This document shows, in pieces, positions 8,101-15,389 of a stretch of DNA of 32,385 nt (its first letter is position 1; the number at the start of each line of letters is the position of its first letter). A program made the translations under genes and the position numbers. Source of the DNA: an uncultured Flavobacteriales bacterium (GTDB lineage: Bacteria > Bacteroidota > Bacteroidia > Flavobacteriales_D > CAJJDF01); assembly GCA_938009745.1 (NCBI GenBank), contig CALLII010000108.1, positions 1-32,385 on the forward strand, read 5' to 3'. The notes under the pieces were generated by a model. It worked only from the letters and a program-made list of their open reading frames with translations, made no database searches and was not told the origin of the DNA.

Positions 8101-9708
8101 CTTAGTCAAATTAAGATTTTTTACTGTTGTTTTAAAGTCATATTCTGGAGTTTCATTTTCTAAATTTACTTCTCCCAAGAAATCTACTTCTCCATTTTTA
8201 TCTTTGATAGATGCTGAACCATTGAATGATTTGTCAGTGAATTGTCCATCAATCTTAATGTCCTTATAGGTATAGTTTTTATAAGAGATTTTAGGAATAT
8301 CTCCTTTGGTTACCAAGTCTATTCCTTTTTTAGAGTTCCATGAGAATTTAGTGTCTAAATTAGCAGATAGGTTTCCCAATTCTTTCTCATTTGCAAAGTG
8401 ACCTATGTTTAGTTCATCAGCTATTAGCATTCCATCTAAAAAGCTGGTGTTGTTTGTATTCCAGTATCTACCTTCTGCATTAACATCCCCTTGAGCAGTG
8501 GTAACTAATATTTTTCCGAGTAAATCATCAAATTTCCCAGTTAAATTTCCAGTGATATTAATGTCGCCCAGTCCATCAAATTCTTTGGGTAAGCTTATTG
8601 TTTGCTTTTGAGTAAATGGAGGTATTTCAATTCGTTTTAGTTCTTTTTCATTCGTTCTCAAAATAAAATTTTTAGAAGTAAAAAAAGTGTTATTAGTTTC
8701 AGGAAGTCCTTTCATAGCCAGGTCTCCTCTAAACTCAGTGTTTCTGTCGATTTTAAGAAACAAGTCTGTAGTTTGAAAATCGGCTACCGTTCCTTCAAAT
8801 TTTCCTGAGAGCAATACCTCTCTATCAATTCCCTCGAAAAAAGAGGTGAAATAAGCCAGATCACTAAGGTTTAGTGAGGTTTGCTTAAAGTTGGTGGTCA
8901 TCTTCACTTTGTTCACATAGTCGTCCTCCCAATAAGATGGGTCATCAAAATCAAACCTAAAATAATCGGTAACTATCTCAGATTTATCAGTTGTGATTTT
9001 TAGCTTATCTATTTGAACAAAATTTGAATCCAATTCTACCTTTCCTGTGAAGTTTTTTAAGTTGAATTTACTTTTTTCAATAGTTGAAAGGTGGTCGATA
9101 TTGACTTTTATATTACTTCCCAAGTTCTTAAATTCTGAGAAAGTTAGATTGATTCCTTTTGCATCTAAATCAGTAAAATCCATTCCAGAATATTCTGCCT
9201 TAGCTCTATAATCTTTAAACCTGAATCGACTATTTTTTAATTCAATTTTATTTGCTGTAATTAAGAACTGCTTGTTATTCTGCTCTTTTTTAGTTTCTGA
9301 TTTAAAATGGTCAATAATAAACTGAAAGCTAAACCCATGCTTTCCTTCTCTTTTTATGAGTTGGACGTCAGCTTTATTTAGTGACACCTTTTTTACTTTT
9401 ATTTTATTGCCTTGTAAATTAATGTTAGACATCAAAATAGATATGTTTTGGGCTTTTATTATGGTGTCATGCTCCAAGTCTAATGCATAAATATCTACAA
9501 GCTCAATGGACTTAAGCGGAGTAATAGCTACTTTTCCAATATGTATTGTTGTGTTTAAATCTTTGGATAGTTGTTTAGTAGCATATTGGGCTAAAGTTGT
9601 TTGTACTCGATCAAAACGAACGGCAATACAGCTTACAATAACAAGTACTAATACTATTTCGAATAGTAGAAGTAAAGATTGTAATAATATATTTCTTGCT
9701 TTTTTAAT
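5182..9708 (-). CDS. tamB: TamB-family translocation and assembly protein with a non-standard start
   Basis: A TamB/AsmA-like protein of ~1508 aa that probably spans the periplasm as a long beta-rich groove and helps deliver lipids or outer-membrane proteins. An N-terminal membrane anchor (ILLQSLLLLFEIVLVLVIV) is followed by many repeating beta segments, and the C-terminal DUF490-type domain is clear (KYTIDEGDYLFTLG, TINWYGDPYNADIDIDAIYSL). The family hallmark N-terminus is encoded between 9477 and 9708, but this stretch has no ATG, GTG or TTG in frame; the stop TAA is at 9723-9721. The best candidate is ATT at 9708-9706, which gives (M)KKARNILLQSLLLLFE, exactly the family pattern. The only standard start, TTG at 9477, would remove the anchor and 77 conserved residues. 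A base error or frameshift near 9710-9725 is the alternative. Divergent from tsaD, a common pairing in the phylum. Confidence 0.9.
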   Translation of the reverse strand: MKKARNILLQSLLLLFEIVLVLVIVSCIAVRFDRVQTTLAQYATKQLSKDLNTTIHIGKVAITPLKSIELVDIYALDLEHDTIIKAQNISILMSNINLQGNKIKVKKVSLNKADVQLIKREGKHGFSFQFIIDHFKSETKKEQNNKQFLITANKIELKNSRFRFKDYRAKAEYSGMDFTDLDAKGINLTFSEFKNLGSNIKVNIDHLSTIEKSKFNLKNFTGKVELDSNFVQIDKLKITTDKSEIVTDYFRFDFDDPSYWEDDYVNKVKMTTNFKQTSLNLSDLAYFTSFFEGIDREVLLSGKFEGTVADFQTTDLFLKIDRNTEFRGDLAMKGLPETNNTFFTSKNFILRTNEKELKRIEIPPFTQKQTISLPKEFDGLGDINITGNLTGKFDDLLGKILVTTAQGDVNAEGRYWNTNNTSFLDGMLIADELNIGHFANEKELGNLSANLDTKFSWNSKKGIDLVTKGDIPKISYKNYTYKDIKIDGQFTDKSFNGSASIKDKNGEVDFLGEVNLENETPEYDFKTTVKNLNLTKLKLINDSNVHIITANVEIAGKGDNIDNSLGQINISNIKYQQNELVYTKEQINITSSIKDSLRNIQLISDIADATLSGKFTTSDLPQTFDIIGQQIFPALYSSLDTFSMSNQELEFDIQIKDYTPIYELFTPTFYISPNAIANGELSSSKETFNFQLTADSIQFEGNSFIMVDANLDKPTEILDLKVTMDKAKVGNDLHLDNVILTSLIKEDHIMPTIKWRSNDGSSYGKIQGDGYWYSEEYFDLLVLPSYFYFKERTWQIKEDATLIIDSTSLNFNGIEIYNNLGEAFSAVGTISNNPEDQLKIYLDNFDISNLNPIIGNKNTQYYGNVNGSACIQNVYSQIEVISDLYIEKLTVNEEIVGDVALNTDWINDKKAMHIKGELLKNKKNTFDFIGYYYPFKEKNSLDFNCVLENTNLALLNPYVVDQGITGINGKAKGKIKLTGEPNQPLLKGEISLIRTGFNVEYLNTHYDFSGLLIVENDAIYTDANNLFEIRDQEDNYAFFNGSVNHTNYTNFNFDVAIEIPKNTYVVGGKRVPFGPKSAPNFPNKFMALNTTIDQNKDFYGLLYATGDINIEGIQDEIDITVDAKTEKGSNFTLPLYGTSEVELEDYVIFINPDSIFEEIETVNLEGIDLDINLEVTTDTKIQLVFDEVYGDIITATGFGDIAMTVDKQNELNLAGKYTIDEGDYLFTLGLERFENLVNKRFTIANGSTINWYGDPYNADIDIDAIYSLKASLAEIMPSDEIGGNNYNQRREVECIMKLKNSLMSPDISFGIELPRATETERSVVANLIQTQQELYKQVFSLLLLNKFSPNTNRSGIDETGRTTNGAGAVSTTASEILSNQLSNWLSKLSDGVDVGLNYRPGDDITSDEIAVALSTELLNDRLVISSNFGVAQGNDDNQNQDALIGDVNVEYKLNEDGSFRVRVFTRTNEYDITNANQSQTTSGVGVYYKKDFNTWKEFITPKKKLKDQ

Positions 9709-9773
9709 TGCGTTTCGTTTTTAGTAGTAGGTCAAAAATTGAGCCTTTCTAGGTATAATAGAGCTAAATTAAT

Positions 9774-9781
9774 TAATTTTG
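9774..9781 (+). promoter_or_regulatory. Bacteroidota -7 box (TAATTTTG) for tsaD
   Basis: TAATTTTG matches TAnnTTTG and lies 60 bp before the ATG of tsaD, leaving a leader of about 50 nt. No convincing -33 TTG was found at the usual distance. Confidence 0.4.
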
Positions 9782-9841
9782 TGGGTATTGAACTCAGTAC
9801 TTAATATACTTACTGATATACAATAGTTAATACCACACTGT

Positions 9842-10870
9842 ATGGAACTTGGAAAAGGAATAATTTTAGGGATAGAATCCTCATGTGATGATACTTCGGC
9901 ATCAGTAATAAAGGATGGAAAAATTCTTTCTAATTTAATTGCTCGCCAAGATATTCACGAGCAATATGGTGGTGTAGTTCCAGAGCTTGCTTCGCGTGCT
10001 CATCAACAAAATATTATTCCTGTGGTGGAACAGGCCTTAAAACAATCAGGAGTTACCAAAGAAGAATTAACGGCAATTGCTTTTACAGCAGGCCCAGGAT
10101 TAATGGGAGCTTTGCTTGTAGGTGTTTCTTTTGCCAAATCTTTTGCGCTTAGTTTGGATATTCCTTTGGTGCAGGTAAATCACATGAAAGGGCATATTTT
10201 GGCTCACTTTATTCAAAAACCAAATGAGGAGAAAAAGATGCCGACTTTTCCTTTTATCTGTTTAACGGTTTCGGGAGGGCACACTCAATTAGTAAAAGTA
10301 ACCGATTATTTAGAAATGGAAATAATGGGCGAAACACTTGATGATGCTGCTGGTGAAGCTTTTGATAAAATGGCAAAAGTACTTGGTTTTCCATACCCTG
10401 GAGGACCATTGATTGATAAGTATGCCAAAGAGGGAGATGCTACACGATTTACATTTACGCATCCTAGAACACAAAATTACGATTACAGTTTTAGCGGATT
10501 AAAAACTCAGTTCATCAATTTTATAAGAATGTGTGAACGAGATGACCCTAATTTTGTGGAGAAGAATAAAGCTGATATTTGTGCTTCTATTCAGGATACG
10601 ATCATCAGAACTTTGTTCTCTAAACTTAAAAAACTGGCTGATGATTTAAATATTAATCAAGTAGCTATTGCAGGTGGAGTTTCTGCTAATAGTCATTTAA
10701 GAAATGAATTAACTAAACTTGGTGAGAAAAAGAGGTGGGATACTTTTATTCCTGAATTTCAATACTGTACTGATAATGCTGGTATGATTGCCATGACTGG
10801 CTATTTTCAGTATTTAAATCAAGATTTTGTGGGGCAGGAGGTTACTGCTAATGCTAGGATGAAGTTTTAA
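9842..10870 (+). CDS. tsaD: tRNA N6-threonylcarbamoyladenosine transferase TsaD
   Basis: TsaD (Kae1/Qri7 family), 342 aa, the full usual length. It transfers the threonylcarbamoyl group from TC-AMP to A37 of tRNAs that read ANN codons, working with TsaB and TsaE. Visible motifs: the ASKHA nucleotide-fold start GIESSCDDTSASV (10-22), the metal-binding pair His114 and His118 in HMKGH, the phosphate loop VSGGHTQLV (143-151), DDAAGEAFDK, and the C-terminal metal ligand Asp311 in TDNAGMIA. The reading starts at ATG 9842. Its last 4 bp overlap the end of the convergent response-regulator gene. Partners TsaB and TsaE are not in this window. Confidence 0.98.
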   Translation: MELGKGIILGIESSCDDTSASVIKDGKILSNLIARQDIHEQYGGVVPELASRAHQQNIIPVVEQALKQSGVTKEELTAIAFTAGPGLMGALLVGVSFAKSFALSLDIPLVQVNHMKGHILAHFIQKPNEEKKMPTFPFICLTVSGGHTQLVKVTDYLEMEIMGETLDDAAGEAFDKMAKVLGFPYPGGPLIDKYAKEGDATRFTFTHPRTQNYDYSFSGLKTQFINFIRMCERDDPNFVEKNKADICASIQDTIIRTLFSKLKKLADDLNINQVAIAGGVSANSHLRNELTKLGEKKRWDTFIPEFQYCTDNAGMIAMTGYFQYLNQDFVGQEVTANARMKF

Positions 10871-11502
10871 TCAATATTATCTAATTTATTTACTGCATCT
10901 ATCTTATTATTTACCTGTAATTTTCTGTATAAATTTTCAATATGTTTTCTCACAGTTCCTTTACTAATAAAGAGATTAATAGCTATTTGCTCATAACTTA
11001 ATCCATTGGCAAGTAGTTGTAATATTTCTTTTTGTCGGGTAGTTAAGCCATAATCAACTGTTGGTTTTTTGCGAGTTTCTATTCTTGAAATTAGTTTCAA
11101 AGTTTTGCGAGCGATTGATGGATTTAATGGTGAGCCACCTTCCATAGCCTGGTATATTGCAGAATGAATCATCTCTGGTTTTTCTTCTTTTAATAAATAA
11201 CCGGTAGCCCCAGCAATTATAGAATCTAAAATAGAATCTTCGTCATCATAAACAGAACAGATAATGATTTTAATGTTTGGAAAATGATTTGAAATATATT
11301 CAGTTGCGTCAATTCCATTCATCACTGGCATATCAATGTCCATTAGAATTACGTCAATCGCATGGTTTTTCTCTATTTGTTTTACCATTTCTTTTCCGTT
11401 AATGGCATGAAATTTTACTTCAAAATCTGGCGAAAGTTCTATTTTACTTTTTAGTGTTTCTGCAATTCTCTTTATGTCATCAGCTATTGCTACTCTTATC
11501 AT
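10867..11502 (-). CDS. LuxR/NarL-type response regulator
   Basis: A two-component response regulator, 211 aa. Residues 1-120 are the receiver domain: acidic pocket Asp8-Asp9, phospho-acceptor Asp55 in VILMDIDMP, switch Ser83 in IICSV and Lys105 in GYLLKEE. Residues ~150-208 are a LuxR-type helix-turn-helix (LTTRQKEILQLLANGLSYEQIA, KGTVRKHIENLYRKL). Its likely partner is the HisKA_3 kinase at 13349-15223; the two genes bracket two outer-membrane protein genes. An operator dyad plus -7 box reads toward this gene at 11575-11528, which predicts autoregulation. The gene converges on tsaD and overlaps its end by 4 bp. The identity of the signal is unknown. Confidence 0.93.
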   Translation of the reverse strand: MIRVAIADDIKRIAETLKSKIELSPDFEVKFHAINGKEMVKQIEKNHAIDVILMDIDMPVMNGIDATEYISNHFPNIKIIICSVYDDEDSILDSIIAGATGYLLKEEKPEMIHSAIYQAMEGGSPLNPSIARKTLKLISRIETRKKPTVDYGLTTRQKEILQLLANGLSYEQIAINLFISKGTVRKHIENLYRKLQVNNKIDAVNKLDNID

Positions 11503-11527
11503 GGTGTTTGTTTTTGAAACTATGGTT

Positions 11528-11575
11528 CAAAATAACTCAAAATAATTACGATTTGCGATACGCAAAAATTCGTAT
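11528..11575 (-). promoter_or_regulatory. Operator-promoter unit 1, facing the response-regulator gene
   Basis: On the minus strand an 18-bp dyad ATACG-N8-CGTAT (11575-11558, spacer AATTTTTG) is followed after 22 bp by a -7-like box TTATTTTG (11535-11528), 25 bp before the ATG at 11502. The unit is 48 bp long, the same as the two other units. The sequence TTAAATACGAA at its upstream edge is shared with unit 3. This predicts that the regulator controls its own gene. The dyad could also act as an upstream second site for the rightward operon, since its centre is 38 bp from that of unit 2. Confidence 0.6.
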
Positions 11576-11595
11576 TTAATCATTCATATTTCAAT

Positions 11596-11643
11596 ATACG
11601 CACTTTTGCGTATTTCAAGAAATCCATTTATCTCTGACATTTG
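11596..11643 (+). promoter_or_regulatory. Operator-promoter unit 2, facing the outer-membrane protein operon
   Basis: The dyad ATACG-N8-CGTAT (11596-11613, spacer CACTTTTG) is followed after 22 bp by GACATTTG (11636-11643), close to the -7 consensus TAnnTTTG. The ATG of the first operon gene follows 29 bp later. The dyad covers the place where a -33 element would lie and no good TTG is present there, as expected for a promoter that needs an activator. Bases TTCA after the dyad and ACATTTGT in the -7 region are shared with unit 3. Confidence 0.65.
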
Positions 11644-11672
11644 TAATATAAATTTTTAAAAAACAAAATATC

Positions 11673-12566
11673 ATGAAAACAATTATCGCAACACTATTAC
11701 TACTACCAACATTTGTTTGGTCACAAAATCAAATTAATTATGAAATTGAAAGAGATGCTCCAGATGAAATCCCTTGGATTAGTATGAACTTAGATTTATT
11801 TTCCTTAGATATTCCAGTGAATAATTTTAATTCTACTTCTTTTTATTTAGGACTGTGGGGTTATGTAAAACCTATAGAAAAACTACCCTTATCGATTGAT
11901 TATAGCCTTAAAAGAAGTTATTTGGTTGTTGGAGCTCTAGGAGACAAAGAGTATCCAAAATCATGGATGGCAGGATTGGGAGGAAGATTTAACTTAATTG
12001 ATAGAACCAAAACAAAAAAAGCTAATGTTGTTCTTAAATCTGAAAAAGTATACTTTGAAGGAAATGAAGGAACAAAAACAACTTCTGTAAGTGTATTGGC
12101 AAGCAGAAGAAGAGTTACTGCAGTTCGTGGTGGATTATATTTACGAAGAAGGGGATTCAATAGTGACGAAATTGAAGCTTTGGATTTTACCTCAAAAATG
12201 AACACGACTGGAGTTTATGGAGGAATTATGTTGACTACTTTTAGAAATGTATTCATAAAAACTGATCAATATGGAACTTCAGGAAATTCTAAAGGAATTG
12301 ATGTTTATGCAGATGCAATTTTTGCAGGAAATAAATTTACTAGAGTTTCTGATGGGAGTGATGTAACAGATTTCACCAAAACAAGATTAGATAAAAGAAC
12401 ACCAGTGGGATTGAGAGTAGGGTTTCAGACTTATGAAATTGAAGAAAAGTTATATACCGACAAAATGTTAGGGATTAATTACAACCTTGAATTTGGAATT
12501 TTACCGTACGAAGGTCTTTATGTTCAAGGTGGAATAACAATGACACTTTTAAAACTGAAGAAATAA
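11673..12566 (+). CDS. Predicted outer-membrane protein of unknown function (operon gene 1)
   Basis: A protein of 297 aa with a signal peptide (MKTIIATLLLLPTFVWSQ). The mature part alternates polar and hydrophobic residues with many aromatic and Gly residues (TSFYLGLWGYVKP, GVYGGIMLTTF, GLRVGFQTYEIEEKL, LYVQGGITMTLLKLK), the look of an outer-membrane beta barrel; it ends in a strand-like LLKLKK. A basic patch SRRRVTAVRGGLYLRRRGF is notable. No family was recognised. Its stop overlaps the next gene's ATG by one base (TAATG), so the two are translationally coupled. Expression is predicted to depend on the response regulator through unit 2. It could be the sensing target, a porin-like protein or part of an envelope stress response; none of these can be proved from sequence. 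Confidence 0.8.
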   Translation: MKTIIATLLLLPTFVWSQNQINYEIERDAPDEIPWISMNLDLFSLDIPVNNFNSTSFYLGLWGYVKPIEKLPLSIDYSLKRSYLVVGALGDKEYPKSWMAGLGGRFNLIDRTKTKKANVVLKSEKVYFEGNEGTKTTSVSVLASRRRVTAVRGGLYLRRRGFNSDEIEALDFTSKMNTTGVYGGIMLTTFRNVFIKTDQYGTSGNSKGIDVYADAIFAGNKFTRVSDGSDVTDFTKTRLDKRTPVGLRVGFQTYEIEEKLYTDKMLGINYNLEFGILPYEGLYVQGGITMTLLKLKK

Positions 12567-13348
12567 TGAAACTCTCATTAATACTATTAATCTTTATCAC
12601 TTCAGTAAGTTTTTCTCAAGACAAATTAATTGAGTTTGATTACTTAAGTGATAGATTAACAAATCATAGATATTTGGATGTTGGTGCTATTTTCTCTTCG
12701 GTAAGTGATAATAAAGTTCTTAACCCTGAAGATCAAAAAATATCTGGTTGGAGTGTGAATGCCCAATTTGATAAAGTAAATTTTGAGTCAGGAGGTTACC
12801 AATATACAGGAAGAATAAAATTATATATGGATTTAATTTTTCAATTGGATAAAGCGCTTACAAAAGGAGGCTCAATTAATCGAAAAACAAGTACTGCTAT
12901 TACTTCGGGAATTTTGGGTTGGCACTCTTTCAGATGGAATGCGATAAGTAAAGACAGATTCTGTTTAGGAGTTGGCTTCAATGCTTCCGATTATTTTTAC
13001 GGAGCATCCTACAAAGATTCTAGTGGAGCATTATTTACTCCAGAGCCCAATGGGTATTATTTGGGAGGTGGCCCCACTTTAAGTTTTGATTATCGTATCA
13101 ATGATTTCTTGAAAGTTGGAGGTTTGTTTGACTATACTTTTTCGGCTGTAAAAGCCACAGGAATAAGCTATGGTGAAGAAATAGAAGGGTATCCGCTACC
13201 TCATTTTTTTAATGGTAGTATAAACCTTACAACAAAATGGGGAGCTTTCTTAAAATATGATTTTAATACAATACTGAATACAAACAATGCTCCAACACAA
13301 GGAAAAAGAAGTGATTTCTGGATTGGATTTAAGTTTGTTTTGCGATAA
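12566..13348 (+). CDS. Predicted outer-membrane beta-barrel protein (operon gene 2)
   Basis: A protein of 260 aa with a signal peptide (MKLSLILLIFITSVSFSQ). The rest has repeated amphipathic strands rich in Gly, Tyr and Phe (YQYTGRIKLYMDLIFQL, RFCLGVGFNASDYFYGASY, GYYLGGGPTLSFDYRI, FLKVGGLFDYTFSAV) and ends in WIGFKFVLR, typical of an outer-membrane barrel with a C-terminal strand. No named family was recognised. Its ATG overlaps the stop of the preceding gene by one base. Its own stop at 13346-13348 abuts the end of the convergent kinase gene at 13349 with no gap, so transcripts from the two sides must run into each other or end within coding sequence. Confidence 0.8.
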   Translation: MKLSLILLIFITSVSFSQDKLIEFDYLSDRLTNHRYLDVGAIFSSVSDNKVLNPEDQKISGWSVNAQFDKVNFESGGYQYTGRIKLYMDLIFQLDKALTKGGSINRKTSTAITSGILGWHSFRWNAISKDRFCLGVGFNASDYFYGASYKDSSGALFTPEPNGYYLGGGPTLSFDYRINDFLKVGGLFDYTFSAVKATGISYGEEIEGYPLPHFFNGSINLTTKWGAFLKYDFNTILNTNNAPTQGKRSDFWIGFKFVLR

Positions 13349-15223
13349 TTATTTACTTATTTCTAATTCAGTTTTAGTTCCAGATTGACTTGATTCAATC
13401 TGGAATTTTCCTTTTATTTCCTTCATTCTGTCTTCCATATTAGATAATCCATAACCTCTTACAATAGTTTTATTATCAAAACCTTTACCATTATCTTGTA
13501 TGATAATTGTCAAATCATTATTTGTCTCTTCTACAGTTATTTTCAGTTCAGTTCCTTCGCTATATTTTACAGAATTATTAATTGTTTCTTGGCAAACTCT
13601 AAATAAATTTAATGCGACAACAGAAGACAATTCTAGATTTTTATGGCTCTCAGTAATTGAAGATTTCAATTGAAAACGATTTACATAATTCTCAAGATTT
13701 GACACAAAATTATCCAAATCAATCTTGTCATTTTTAGTAGCCCAAATCGTTTTTCTTAACTGGTCAATAGCAACTTTGGAGTATTCAGAAATTTCTTCCA
13801 ACTCCTTTTTCTCATTTTCATCTTTACTTAAAAAAGCTCTTTGGTCAATTCTTGATTTTATCAAAGTCAGCTCAGCTCCAATGTGATCGTGTAAGTCTCT
13901 TGAAATTCTGAGTTTTTCTTGTCTTGCATTTAATTCTTTTTCTTTTAATTCCAAGTCTTTTCTTCTTCTAAAACTCCTGAAAAATAAGAAGCTCAAAACA
14001 AACAAACTCAATGCGACAATTGCTGAAATAATGTAAATGAAATTTTTCTTTCCAGCAGCAATTTCTTGATTTGCAAGTTCAGTATCTTGCTCGGCAATTT
14101 TTCTATTTTTCTCCTCCGTTTCAAATTTCTTTTGTAGTGTAAGCAGCTCTTTTTGTTGCGATTGAGAATAAATACTATCGTCAGCTGCATGATACAATTC
14201 TGAGTATTTAAAAGCCTCAGAAGTATTTCCTTTTTGCTTATTTATTTTATATAGCCCTTCATAAATCAATTTTTTGTGAATGTTAGAATTTGATTTTTCT
14301 AAATAAGGTAATCCTGCCAAAAATTCTCTTTCGGCTTCTTGAATATTGCCCCTATCGTACAAAATAGTTCCTAAATCTCCGTGCATCAAAACAAGGCCGG
14401 TAGCAGAGTTGTATTTTTGATAATCTGTTATGGCTTTACGATAATAAGTTTCGGCTTTGTTTGTATCGCCAAGTGCATATTCTGCCAACCCAAGACTTTG
14501 ATAGACCTGTCCCTCAAAATCCTTGTAAAACGATTGAGAGGAGTATGGAAGAAGTTCTTCTAAAACTCTAATACTTTCTTTAAGTTGTCCATTTTTGCGC
14601 AGCATATCACCATAGTTGGCTTGAGTAACAGTAAATCTAGCAGTGTCTTTTAGCTCCCAAAGTATTTCTGAGGCTTCTTTAGCTTGATTTATAGCTTCTG
14701 GCATTTGTTCATTTCGTTCATAAATATTAGCCATGTTATTTTTAATCTGAGCAGCTTGTACCTTTTTATCTTTTTTAATAAAAATTTCAGAAGCAATTCC
14801 ATAGAACTTAGTGGCGTCTTTTAAGTTACCCAACTCTTGGTGTCCCATTCCTAGTTTAGAATATGCAGATGCAATTGCTAAACTATCTTTAGTTTTTTTT
14901 CTGTGATATAGAGATTTCTCCCCGTAATCAAGAGTTTGCTGAAAGTTGCCGGCAATAAAGTGTGCAATTGATAAATCATTATAAATATTACCGAGTAAAG
15001 TATCGTCTTTAAGTTTTACCCCTATTTTTTTTGCTAAATCAGAATATTTAATTGCAGAATCGATACTTTTAAAAGCTTCTTTGCTTGCTATGTATTGATA
15101 ATTTTTTCCTTTGGCAAGATCACTTTCAAATGAACGGATTTGTTTTAAGCTATCTATTTCAGTTTGAGAATTTACATTAACTAGTACTAAAGAAAAAAAT
15201 AAAAGGTGTGCGAGGCGAAGCAT
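13349..15223 (-). CDS. TPR sensor histidine kinase (HisKA_3 type)
   Basis: A membrane histidine kinase, 624 aa. A signal peptide (1-19) is followed by a periplasmic region with about six TPR-like helical repeats (~75-345; for example YSKLGMGHQELGNLKDATKFY and YQSLGLAEYALGDTNKAETYY). Next come a coiled coil (~350-392), one transmembrane helix (~394-416), a short linker, the dimerisation and phospho-acceptor domain RDLHDHIGAELTLI with His445, and an ATPase domain with N-box QETINN (545-550), DNGKGF (577-582) and GYGLSNM (590-596). This NarX/DesK-type kinase pairs with LuxR-type regulators, and the only one here is at 10867-11502. Dyad 3 lies upstream, but no matching -7 box faces this gene, so its control may differ. 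Confidence 0.93.
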   Translation of the reverse strand: MLRLAHLLFFSLVLVNVNSQTEIDSLKQIRSFESDLAKGKNYQYIASKEAFKSIDSAIKYSDLAKKIGVKLKDDTLLGNIYNDLSIAHFIAGNFQQTLDYGEKSLYHRKKTKDSLAIASAYSKLGMGHQELGNLKDATKFYGIASEIFIKKDKKVQAAQIKNNMANIYERNEQMPEAINQAKEASEILWELKDTARFTVTQANYGDMLRKNGQLKESIRVLEELLPYSSQSFYKDFEGQVYQSLGLAEYALGDTNKAETYYRKAITDYQKYNSATGLVLMHGDLGTILYDRGNIQEAEREFLAGLPYLEKSNSNIHKKLIYEGLYKINKQKGNTSEAFKYSELYHAADDSIYSQSQQKELLTLQKKFETEEKNRKIAEQDTELANQEIAAGKKNFIYIISAIVALSLFVLSFLFFRSFRRRKDLELKEKELNARQEKLRISRDLHDHIGAELTLIKSRIDQRAFLSKDENEKKELEEISEYSKVAIDQLRKTIWATKNDKIDLDNFVSNLENYVNRFQLKSSITESHKNLELSSVVALNLFRVCQETINNSVKYSEGTELKITVEETNNDLTIIIQDNGKGFDNKTIVRGYGLSNMEDRMKEIKGKFQIESSQSGTKTELEISK

Positions 15224-15315
15224 AGGTTGGTATTAATAATATTTAGTTAAATATATTCAATTGGTTTGAGCTAGCCAAAATGATTTATGGCTCTGGACAA
15301 AATGAAATGACTTAA

Positions 15316-15363
15316 ATACGAACAACTGCGTATTTCATGGCTACCGAATCGGCTTTACATTTG
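15316..15363 (+). promoter_or_regulatory. Operator-promoter unit 3, facing the secreted repeat protein
   Basis: The dyad ATACG-N8-CGTAT (15316-15333, spacer AACAACTG) is followed after 22 bp by TACATTTG (15356-15363), a perfect TAnnTTTG box. Length and spacing equal units 1 and 2. Transcription would begin near 15370, which leaves the ATG at 15390 as the start and rules out GTG 15363, which lies inside the -7 box. Confidence 0.65.
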
Positions 15364-15389
15364 TGACATACAAATCAAATTATCGAATT

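Noticed and set aside
5182-9477. tamB starting at TTG 9477
   Set aside because: It would cut off the membrane anchor and about 77 conserved residues that are coded in the same open frame up to 9708.
15363-15389. GTG 15363 as start of the secreted YD-like protein
   Set aside because: It lies in the predicted -7 box, and the ATG at 15390 begins a clean signal peptide.
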